This document shows positions 17,353 to 23,331 of a DNA stretch of 23,331 nt, piece by piece. Source of the stretch: CAYLSO01 sp964386525 (GTDB lineage Bacteria > Eisenbacteria > RBG-16-71-46 > DASYSL01). Made by a program: the position numbers and the translations under genes. The stretch covers positions 1 through 23,331 of the forward strand of contig CAYLSO010000202.1 in the NCBI GenBank assembly GCA_964386525.1. Direction: 5' to 3'. The notes below the pieces were generated by a model that was not told the origin of the DNA, did not search any database, and saw only the letters and a list, made by a program, of their open reading frames with translations. The stretch's first letter is position 1, and every line of letters starts with the position of its first letter.

Positions 17353-18414
17353 GTGTCCGGCGTGACCCACAGCTTCTACGACCTACAGGCGCTGAACCGC
17401 CGCAAGACGGTGCTGCTCATCGTCGGCTTCGTCGCGCTCTTCGCCCTCGTCGGCCTGGGGCTCGACTACTACTTCCTCGGCACCGAACCGTTCGACTTCA
17501 CCGGCGGGGCGATCCCCATCCCGGTGGCCACGCTCCTGGCCACCGGCTTCGCCGGCCTCTCCGCCTTGCACGGCTACTACACCGGCGACCGCCAGGTGCT
17601 CACCGCCACGCGCTCGCGCCCCGCCGACCCGCGCATCGCCGAGGAGAAGCAGCTCATCAACATCGTCGAGGAGATGAGCATCGCGGCGGGCATCAATCCG
17701 CCGCCGCCCGTCTACGTCCTGCCCGACCCCGATCCCAACGCCTTCGCCGTGGGCCGCGACCCGCGGCACGCCTCCGTCGCGGTCACCGAGGGCCTGCTCA
17801 CGGCGCTCAACCGCGAGGAGCTGCAGGGGGTGATCGGCCACGAGCTGTCGCACGTGCGCAACCTCGACATCCGCACCATGACGCTGGTGGCGGCGCTCTA
17901 CGGCGGCCTGGTGCTGCTTTCGGATTTCGCGCAGCGCGGGCTGCGCTTCGGTTTCGGGGGCGGCGGCCGGAGCGGGGCGCGGCGCGGCGGCAACAAGAGC
18001 CAGGGCGGCGGCGGGGCCATCCTGCTGATCCTCTGGCTCGCGCTGGTCATCCTCGCGCCGCTGCTCGGCCGGCTGCTGGCGCTCGCCGTGTCGCGCTCGC
18101 GCGAGTACGACGCCGACGCCTCGGCGGCGGAGTTGACGCGCAACCCCCTCGGGCTGGCCTCGGCGCTGCGGCGCATCGAGCAGGCCACCGAGCCGACGCG
18201 CTCGATCGGGCGCGGCGCCGCGCACCTGTGCATCGCCGATCCTGTGGGCCGCGCCGCCAACCAGGGCGAGGGCGCGTGGAGCAGCTTCTGGGGCACGCAC
18301 CCGCCGATCGGCAAGCGCATCGCCACCCTCGAATCGATGGCCGGCGTGATGGGCTCGCCCGAGCGGCCGATCGAGGGCCCGCCAGGCGCCCCCGGAGACT
18401 CTCCCGGGGCCTGA
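17353..18414 (+). CDS. M48 family membrane metalloprotease (HtpX-like)
   Basis: 353 residues. Two N-terminal membrane helices (about 19-41 and 53-72) are followed by the zinc site GHELSHVRN (His163, Glu164, His167) and the third ligand Glu251 in SREYDADASAAELTRNP. Two more hydrophobic segments (about 175-190 and 221-246) flank a Gly/Arg-rich stretch at ~199-220, which is unusual low complexity inside the core. The active site faces the cytoplasm in HtpX-type proteins, which degrade damaged membrane proteins. The GTG start has no clear ribosome binding site; a second GTG nine bases on is possible. It follows lemA and is probably co-transcribed. Confidence 0.88.
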   Translation: MSGVTHSFYDLQALNRRKTVLLIVGFVALFALVGLGLDYYFLGTEPFDFTGGAIPIPVATLLATGFAGLSALHGYYTGDRQVLTATRSRPADPRIAEEKQLINIVEEMSIAAGINPPPPVYVLPDPDPNAFAVGRDPRHASVAVTEGLLTALNREELQGVIGHELSHVRNLDIRTMTLVAALYGGLVLLSDFAQRGLRFGFGGGGRSGARRGGNKSQGGGGAILLILWLALVILAPLLGRLLALAVSRSREYDADASAAELTRNPLGLASALRRIEQATEPTRSIGRGAAHLCIADPVGRAANQGEGAWSSFWGTHPPIGKRIATLESMAGVMGSPERPIEGPPGAPGDSPGA

Positions 18415-18588
18415 CGGGTCCCGGCGCAAAGCGGGACGGCGGTGTGCAGAACGGTCACGCTCCGTCGCCGGAGCGCACCGCCGGCATCCCGCCCGGCCGG
18501 GTCCGCCCCGCCCAAAGCCTTGCGGGAGAGCCCCCCCGGGGGACCGGCCGGGGCATCAGACCCGTTTCCCCCCGGTGGCATGCAGGTT

Positions 18589-18596
18589 GCTAGAAT
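18589..18596 (+). promoter_or_regulatory. Extended -10 promoter candidate for the secreted protein gene
   Basis: TGCTAGAAT (18588-18596) matches an extended -10 (TGn plus TAGAAT). It lies 56 bases before the ATG at 18653 and lacks a good -35. The rest of the 238-base gap 18415-18652 holds a C/G run at 18531-18542 and no gene. Confidence 0.45.
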
Positions 18597-18652
18597 GTGT
18601 GCTGGACACTCCTCAGGTGGGGTCGCCGAAGGTTCTCTCTGGAGGCACTGGC

Positions 18653-19165
18653 ATGAACCGATCCGCTCCGCTCACGCGCCTGGCGCTCGGCGCCGGGCTC
18701 CTGGCCGCGCTCGCGTTGCCCGCGCCGGCCCGGGCGGGCGTGTCGCTGGACGTCGGCCTGCACGTGGGCAACCCGCCGCCGCCGCCGGTCTTCGTCTTCG
18801 AGGACGAGCCCGCGGTGGTGCTCATCCCGCAGACGCGCGTCTATTACGTACCGGGGCCGTCGTTCGATCTCTTCCGCTACGGGCGGTACTGGTACATCAA
18901 CAACGGCGGCTGGTGGTACCGCTCGTACCACTACCGCGGGCCCTTCGCGTACGTGCAGTACGAGAAGGTGCCGACGACCATCCTGCGAGTGCCGGCCAAG
19001 TACCACCGCCACCCGCTCGGCGGCCCGCCCGGCCAGACGGGGCTCCACCCCGGCAAGGGCGGGGCCTACGGCCTCGACCGGGGTATGTCGCTCGAGAAGA
19101 AGAAGTGGGATCCCAAGAAGGAAGAAGCGAAACCGCAGAAGAAGGAGTGGAAGCGCAAGAAGTAG
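18653..19165 (+). CDS. Secreted Tyr/Trp-rich protein with lysine-rich tail, function unknown
   Basis: 170 residues. A signal peptide ends near residue 27 (ALPAPARA). The mature part contains five consecutive prolines at ~41-45, then an aromatic block: VYYVPGPSFDLFRYGRYWY and NNGGWWYRSYHYRGPFAYVQY, resembling uncharacterised bacterial envelope proteins with YryGgyWY...WYRs..yrGPF patterns. The final ~25 residues (SLEKKKWDPKKEEAKPQKK and beyond) are strongly charged and lysine-rich. No enzyme motif is present. GGAGG lies 7 bases before the ATG, which is why the shorter start is preferred to an upstream in-frame one. Single gene with its own promoter candidate and a hairpin downstream. Location outside the cytoplasm is inferred from the signal peptide. 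Confidence 0.75.
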   Translation: MNRSAPLTRLALGAGLLAALALPAPARAGVSLDVGLHVGNPPPPPVFVFEDEPAVVLIPQTRVYYVPGPSFDLFRYGRYWYINNGGWWYRSYHYRGPFAYVQYEKVPTTILRVPAKYHRHPLGGPPGQTGLHPGKGGAYGLDRGMSLEKKKWDPKKEEAKPQKKEWKRKK

Positions 19166-19194
19166 CCCCCCACGAACGTGCCAGTCGGTCAGCA

Positions 19195-19226
19195 CGAGGC
19201 GAGGAGCCGGGACGGCCCTCGCCTCG
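19195..19226 (+). terminator. Hairpin after the secreted protein gene
   Basis: CGAGGCGAGG and CCTCGCCTCG form a perfect 10-bp stem; GCC/GGC extend it by 3 bp past a bulged A around a 5-base loop. It lies 30 bases past the stop codon and is followed by GGTGTCTT, a weak T tail. The rest of 19166-19454 holds a promoter candidate and no gene. Confidence 0.5.
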
Positions 19227-19284
19227 GGTGTCTTCCGGGGAGTGCCGCGGAGTCCCGCGCCCCGGGGCTCCGTCGCGCGCGCGC

Positions 19285-19312
19285 TGGACTTTGCCCCCTC
19301 GGCGAGTATGCT
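19285..19312 (+). promoter_or_regulatory. Promoter candidate for rpiA
   Basis: TGGACT (19285-19290) and TATGCT (19307-19312) are separated by 16 bases, the same spacing and -10 as the promoter of the CpeT-like gene. The leader would be about 135 bases and includes a palindrome AGGGGATCCCCT near 19391. Confidence 0.35.
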
Positions 19313-19454
19313 TGCCGCCGTCAGCCGGCCCCGGTGGAGTCGCGGTCGATCCTGCGGGTCGAGCAGCAGTGTGAAACCGGACTCCTGTAGGGGATCCCCT
19401 CCGCAACCCACCCCCACGCAGCGCGTCGCCTCCGGGGCGCGCAGGCAGGCCGAC

Positions 19455-20165
19455 ATGGACCGCCACGAAGCCAAGCGCCGGGCCGCGATCGCAGCGGCGG
19501 AGTTCGTCCGCGACGGCATGACCGTCGGGCTGGGCACGGGCAGCACGGCGGAGCTGATGGTCGAGGAGCTGGGCCGCCGCGTGCGCGAGGGCCTGGCGAT
19601 CCGCGGCGTGCCCACCTCGCAGCGCACCGCCGAGCTGGCCCAGCGACTGCGCATCCCGCTGGTCGAGCTGGAAGCCGCTCCGGCCCTCGACCTGACCATC
19701 GACGGCGCCGACGAGATCACCGCCGACGGCAGCGCCATCAAGGGCGGCGGCGGGGCCCTGTGCCGCGAGAAGGTCGTGGCCGCCGCCACCGCCGGGACGC
19801 GCATCGCGGTGGTCGATCCGGCCAAGCTCGTGGAGCGGCTCGGCGCCTTCCCGCTGCCGGTCGAGGTGGTGCCCTTCGCGCGCGCCCCGCTGGCGCGCTG
19901 GATCGGCGAGCTGGGCGGCCGCGCCGCGGCGCGCCTCAGCGAGGGCAAGCTCGTCGTCACCGACAACGGCAACCACATCCTCGACTGTCGTTTCGGGCCG
20001 CGCGAGGACTGGCCCGAGATCGCGCGGCGGCTCGACGCCCTGCCGGGGCTCGTCTGCCACGGGCTGTTCTGGCAGTGCTTCGACGTGATCGTGGTCGGAC
20101 GCGAGGGCGGCGCCGAGGTGCGCCGGGTCGAGCGGCCCGCCGGGCACCGGTTCCCGGCGGTCTAG
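19455..20165 (+). CDS. rpiA: Ribose-5-phosphate isomerase A
   Basis: 236 residues. The family motifs are all present: VGLGTGSTAELMVEEL (substrate phosphate loop, residues 24-39), GVPTSQRT, DLTIDGADEI (Asp83, Asp86) and KGGGGALCREKV (Lys96, catalytic Glu105). It interconverts ribose-5-phosphate and ribulose-5-phosphate in the pentose phosphate pathway. The ATG at 19455 gives the standard N-terminus; the upstream GCAGGCAGG is only a weak ribosome binding site. Transcribed alone and convergent with the OPT transporter gene. Confidence 0.94.
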   Translation: MDRHEAKRRAAIAAAEFVRDGMTVGLGTGSTAELMVEELGRRVREGLAIRGVPTSQRTAELAQRLRIPLVELEAAPALDLTIDGADEITADGSAIKGGGGALCREKVVAAATAGTRIAVVDPAKLVERLGAFPLPVEVVPFARAPLARWIGELGGRAAARLSEGKLVVTDNGNHILDCRFGPREDWPEIARRLDALPGLVCHGLFWQCFDVIVVGREGGAEVRRVERPAGHRFPAV

Positions 20166-20225
20166 CGCCAGCCCACGGAGGCAGCCCCCCGGCGCCGCGA
20201 CTACTGGGCCCGGCCGCCGCTCCCC

Positions 20226-22082
20226 CTACTTCCCCAGCACCCCCGCCACGATCAGCATCGCCACCAGCACGCCCATCAGGCTCTCGCCGGCGATCAGCCC
20301 GGAGGCGACCGGCACCACGAAGCGCTGCGCGAGCGCGGGCCGCCGCTGCTGCATGAGGTGCGCGATGAGCGCGCCGCCGAACATGGCGATGGAGTTGCTG
20401 CCCGGGACGACCATGGCGATGCCGAGCCCGGAGGGCGACGGGACCCAGGCGCGCAGCGGCTTGGGCGCGAAGCGCTCCATGAGCGACAGCGCCACGCCCA
20501 GCAGGGCGCCGACGATGATGCCGGTGCGCGCCAGGGCGTCGAGCGCGCCGACGCCGCCGGCGAAGGCCCTGGAGACACCGGCCCACACCACGCACGACGG
20601 CGCCGGCCAGGCGTCGCTGCCGAGCACCGTCGGGTCGGGGATCAACAGGTTGAAGGCCGGCACCACCACGGCGGCGCCGGCGAACACGCCGAAGAGCTGC
20701 GCGTAGAACTGCACGCGCGGGCTGGCGCCCAGCACCCAGCCGGTCTTCAGCGTGGTCAGGAGATCGGCGGCGTGCAGGCCGATGCCGCCGGTGACGTTGG
20801 CGCTCATGATGTTCCCCGACAGGTTGCCGGGGGTGATGACGCCGTACACCAGCTGCGTGACCGGCCCCAAGGCCTTGGTGGGCGTGACGTCGGTCTCGCC
20901 GGTGACCCGCGCGGCCACGAACCCCATGACGACCGCCAGGGGCACGGCGACCAGGCCCGCCCACCAGGGGATCTGGAAGAGCCACATCATGAGGATCACG
21001 ACCACCGGGCCGAGCGCCACGAAGCCGGCCGGGAACCACCAGCCGGGACACTCCGCCTCGTCCATCGGGTCCTCGGCCTCGCCGGCCTGCTTCTTGCTGA
21101 AGATCTTGCCAATGGCGGTGAACGAGCGCGCGATGCTCTTCCAGTCGAGGGCGAACGAAGTGAGGCCCGCGGCGACCAGGATGGCCGCGCCCGGCCACAC
21201 CGTCCAGCCGACGATGGCCCGGTAGCTGACCGCCCCGACCACGCCCTCGCGCACCAGCGCCGGCGCCAGCACGGCGTAGGTGAGCACGCCGCCCAGCAGC
21301 AGCGACCAGCCGGTGCGAAAGCTCATCAAGGCCCCGGCGCCGAGCAGCACGACTTCGGTCTTGAGCGCCAGCGTCCAGTCGGAAGCCGGACGGCCCGCGA
21401 TCTGCCACGGCAACGGGATCGTGCCCGGCAGGTTGAGCGGCATCCACACCACCTTGGCGTCGCGGAACCACGCGATCGCCGCGGCCAGGATCGCGCCGAT
21501 GCCCAGCGCCCGCGCCTGCCGCACGCCCTCCCCGCCGCCCCCGTCCTGCGTGCCGTGGATCGCGCGCAGGGTCTCGGCGGTGGCTTTGCCCGTCGGGAAC
21601 GCCAGCCCCTCCTTGTTGATGAGCTGGCGCTTGATGGGAATGGCGGTGAACACGCCGAGAGCCGCGATGGCGCCGAACCAGAAGATCATGGGGACCGGGT
21701 CGGGCCGCAGTGTGGTCACCATGAGGAGCGCGCCATAGGCCGCCATGTTGCCGCCGCCGGTCATGTAGCCGGCGCCCGAGGAGACGGTGATGAGCGCGTT
21801 GTTCTCCAGCGCGGTGAGCGGCGTGCGCGTCAGGCGCAGCGCCGAGAACAGCCGCATGACGGCGAAGGCGAGGATCGCCGCCGTGATGGTCACGCCCATC
21901 GACCAGCCCGTCTTGAAGAAGACGTAGAGGTTGGACAGGCACATCACGGCGCCGAGGGCCATGCCGACGATCACGGCGCGCAGCGTCAGCTGCGGCACGC
22001 CCCGCTTGAAGGTGTGGGCGAGCCAGTGCAGCTCGGCGTCCTCGGGGGCGGTCACGGGGCGTGTGTGGCGCGGTTCGGCCAT
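20226..22082 (-). CDS. OPT family oligopeptide/metal-complex transporter
   Basis: 618 residues, with many hydrophobic segments (about 14-16 helices). Family features include QLTLRAVIVGMALGAVMCLSN near the N-terminus, ALENNALITVSSGAGYMTGG, FPTGKATAETL, a TPGNLSGNIMSANVTGG segment and the C-terminal GLIAGESLMGV. OPT proteins are proton-coupled importers of oligopeptides or metal chelates in the inner membrane; the substrate here cannot be inferred. The ATG at 22082 is preferred, with AGGAG just upstream; an in-frame longer start adds a proline-rich stretch read from the upstream gap. The CpeT-like gene lies upstream in the same direction, 199 bases away. Confidence 0.9.
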   Translation of the reverse strand: MAEPRHTRPVTAPEDAELHWLAHTFKRGVPQLTLRAVIVGMALGAVMCLSNLYVFFKTGWSMGVTITAAILAFAVMRLFSALRLTRTPLTALENNALITVSSGAGYMTGGGNMAAYGALLMVTTLRPDPVPMIFWFGAIAALGVFTAIPIKRQLINKEGLAFPTGKATAETLRAIHGTQDGGGGEGVRQARALGIGAILAAAIAWFRDAKVVWMPLNLPGTIPLPWQIAGRPASDWTLALKTEVVLLGAGALMSFRTGWSLLLGGVLTYAVLAPALVREGVVGAVSYRAIVGWTVWPGAAILVAAGLTSFALDWKSIARSFTAIGKIFSKKQAGEAEDPMDEAECPGWWFPAGFVALGPVVVILMMWLFQIPWWAGLVAVPLAVVMGFVAARVTGETDVTPTKALGPVTQLVYGVITPGNLSGNIMSANVTGGIGLHAADLLTTLKTGWVLGASPRVQFYAQLFGVFAGAAVVVPAFNLLIPDPTVLGSDAWPAPSCVVWAGVSRAFAGGVGALDALARTGIIVGALLGVALSLMERFAPKPLRAWVPSPSGLGIAMVVPGSNSIAMFGGALIAHLMQQRRPALAQRFVVPVASGLIAGESLMGVLVAMLIVAGVLGK

Positions 22083-22223
22083 GCGCTCCTCGCTTCGGTC
22101 GGCGGTGGTGCGGCTGCCAGCAGGCCCCCCCGGGGGGGCGTGAAAGGGCGGTCCTGGAACCGAATCCACGACCGCCTGGCGCGGATAGGATGGCCCGCCG
22201 GTGACTCCGGGCGCAAGGGCGAC

Positions 22224-22246
22224 GGGGGCCGCTGCCCGGGGCCCCC
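22224..22246. terminator. GC-rich hairpin downstream of the CpeT-like gene
   Basis: GGGGGCC and GGCCCCC pair over 7 bp around a 9-base loop, 35 bases past the stop codon on the minus strand. There is no T tract, so this is a weak call. The gap 22083-22281 also holds a perfect G-C7-G7-C palindrome (22124-22139). Confidence 0.3.
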
Positions 22247-22281
22247 GGCCGGCGGTGGGGGCGCCCGGCCGGCCGGCGGCG

Positions 22282-22926
22282 TTACTCCTTCACCCGACGG
22301 AACTCGTACGGCCCGGCGGTCGAGCCCCACGCCTGCTTGCCCGCGGCGTCCCAGCCGCGATCGAGGCTGAGCATGCGGTCCTTCTCCACGGTGACCTCGG
22401 AGGTGGCGTGGGCGGCGCCGCGCAGGTCGCTGGCGCAGCCCGTGCCCCGGGTGCCGCCGACGAAACGGCCGTCCGCCCACTTGAGGAGCACCGAGCAACC
22501 CTCCCGCGCCAGTAGCGAGTCGGGGGTCAGCCCGGCGAGCGGCGCGTCCTTCTTCCACTCGCCGGCGAAGCGCAGCGGGTCGCGCAGGGCGAAGACCGCG
22601 CTCTCGAGGCCGCCGTCGGGCGTGGCGGTCGCGCGGTAGACCCGCTGCCGGTAAGGCCGGTCGAGCTTCGCCGCGGCGGCCTGCTCGACGTACAGCCAGT
22701 GCTCGCCGGCGCGGTGCTTCCAGATCGGCACGATGCGCAGGCGGATGTCGAAGAAGTTGGTGTCGCGCGCGGCCTGGGCAGCGCTGCTGAAGGAGCCGGT
22801 GAGCCAGGCGGCGAGGCGGTCGAGATCGCCGGCGCCGGCGGGCGGGGCAGCCGCGGCGGGCGGAGTGGCGAGAGCGGCGGCGAGACCGGCGGCGAGGGCG
22901 ACGGCCGCGAGACGGCGGGTGCGCAT
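22282..22926 (-). CDS. CpeT/CpcT-family secreted protein
   Basis: 214 residues. A Sec signal peptide (to about residue 27, ATPPAAAA) precedes a CpeT/CpcT (DUF1001) domain: LAAWLTGSFSSAAQA, FFDIRLRIVPIW, WLYVEQAAAAKLDRPYRQRVYR, REGCSVLLK, GTRGTGCASDLRGAAHATSEV and SLDRGWDAAGKQAWGS are in family order. Cyanobacterial members attach bilins to phycobiliproteins, but no such partner is present and members occur in non-phototrophs, so lyase activity should not be assumed. The ATG at 22926 is preferred because AAGGAGG lies 11 bases upstream and it yields a clean signal peptide; the longer in-frame start does not. Confidence 0.85.
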   Translation of the reverse strand: MRTRRLAAVALAAGLAAALATPPAAAAPPAGAGDLDRLAAWLTGSFSSAAQAARDTNFFDIRLRIVPIWKHRAGEHWLYVEQAAAAKLDRPYRQRVYRATATPDGGLESAVFALRDPLRFAGEWKKDAPLAGLTPDSLLAREGCSVLLKWADGRFVGGTRGTGCASDLRGAAHATSEVTVEKDRMLSLDRGWDAAGKQAWGSTAGPYEFRRVKE

Positions 22927-22978
22927 GGGCGGAGCGACCTCCTTGGCGAGTGGCGGCCCAGCCGCCGGGACGGGCCAC

Positions 22979-23006
22979 AGCATACCGCGCCCCGCCCGGT
23001 GGACAA
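22979..23006 (-). promoter_or_regulatory. Promoter of the CpeT-like gene
   Basis: On the minus strand TTGTCC (23006-23001) and TATGCT (22984-22979) are separated by 16 bases, followed by an approximately 46-base leader with AAGGAGG before the ATG at 22926. Confidence 0.5.
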
Positions 23007-23100
23007 ATGCGGCGAAATGCCGTTTTCTACTCCCCGAACGGTCCGCGTCGCACGCGGGCGGCCAGCGCCCGCTTCCCCTCGATCAGAGATCGGAAACACC

Positions 23101-23331
23101 ATGTCGGACGAGACGGCCAGCGAGAACCCCAGCCCGGCCGCGCCGGAGCGCGAGGACTTCATCCGCGAGATCGTCAAGCAGGATCTCGCGGCGGGCAAGG
23201 TGCGCGAGATCGTGACGCGCTTCCCGCCCGAGCCCAACGGCTATCTCCACATCGGGCACGCCAAGTCCATCTGCCTGAACTTCGGCATCGCCCGCCAGTT
23301 CGGCGGGCGCTGCAACCTGCGCTTCGACGAC
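23101..23331 (+). CDS. glnS: Glutaminyl-tRNA synthetase, N-terminal part cut by the window edge
   Basis: 77 codons are present. After a short variable start (MSDETASENPSPAAPERED) comes FIREIVKQDLAAGKV and RFPPEPNGYLHIGHAKS, the class I HIGH signature as in bacterial GlnRS, then ICLNFGIARQFGGRCNLRFDD. It charges tRNA-Gln with glutamine. GluRS is excluded by the PPEPNGYLHIGHAKSI segment. The ribosome binding site is weak (CGGAAACACC before ATG). It is divergent from the CpeT-like gene; the shared 174-base gap contains the minus-strand promoter at 22979-23006. Confidence 0.95.
   Translation, partial: MSDETASENPSPAAPEREDFIREIVKQDLAAGKVREIVTRFPPEPNGYLHIGHAKSICLNFGIARQFGGRCNLRFDD

Noticed and set aside
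19319..19454. Possible tRNA or structured RNA in the rpiA leader
   Set aside because: I could not build a cloverleaf or match a known riboswitch; only a short GGATCC-centred palindrome is visible.
22124..22139. Perfect G-C7-G7-C palindrome as a regulatory operator
   Set aside because: It is a simple C/G homopolymer palindrome without a loop; a similar C/G run occurs at 18531-18542, and chance or slippage is enough to explain both.
23008..23024. Short stem followed by TTTT upstream of glnS as a terminator
   Set aside because: The stem is only 4-5 bp and no plus-strand transcript is expected to arrive from upstream.

Overview
This 23.3 kb window is very GC-rich chromosomal DNA with dense, ordinary bacterial gene packing. 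The cell looks Gram-negative: there is a lipobox lipoprotein, a full DsbD, an LD-carboxypeptidase and several Sec signal peptides. The taxon cannot be fixed from sequence alone. A bacterial GlnRS, an indolepyruvate oxidoreductase cluster with an ADP-forming acyl-CoA synthetase, and a SelW-like selenoprotein would suit an Acidobacteriota, Myxococcota or deltaproteobacterial-type lineage (inference). There are no mobile elements, CRISPR arrays, rRNA or tRNA genes that I can support.

Layout. 1-1525 (-): 3'-truncated TM0106-type RecB/RNase H-like nuclease carrying a 30-residue internal duplication. 1697-2665 (+): LD-carboxypeptidase, possibly on a leaderless transcript. 2697-8911 (-): a block of DUF255/YyaL thioredoxin-fold protein, DsbD, an Ig-plus-propeller lipoprotein and a small zinc ribbon protein. 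9185-9412 (-): a 75-residue SelW/Rdx selenoprotein with an in-frame TGA, a SECIS-like hairpin just after it, and a strong terminator. 9510-14142 (-): iorA-iorB-acd, with overlapping ATGA junctions; this should turn aryl pyruvates into aryl acetates with ATP formation. iorA is interrupted by an in-frame TAG 55 codons before the stop that overlaps iorB. 14470-16423: convergent xanthine phosphoribosyltransferase (+) and guanine deaminase (-), together a guanine to xanthine to XMP salvage route. 16690-18414 (+): LemA and an M48 membrane protease. 18653-19165 (+): a secreted Tyr/Trp-rich protein with a lysine-rich tail. 19455-20165 (+): rpiA. 20226-22926 (-): OPT family transporter and a CpeT-like secreted protein. 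23101 to the right edge (+): start of glnS.

The two most notable observations are reinterpreted stop codons. The TGA in the SelW-like gene sits exactly at the Sec position of the CxxU redox motif and is followed by a perfect 7-bp stem with a GGUCU loop, so the gene would be missed or truncated by standard gene calling. The TAG in iorA is more likely a nonsense change or a base-call error, but the conserved C-terminal sequence and the translational coupling signal beyond it are intact. The window also shows a recurring GCTAGACT-type -10 element and TTGTCC -35 elements upstream of several genes.
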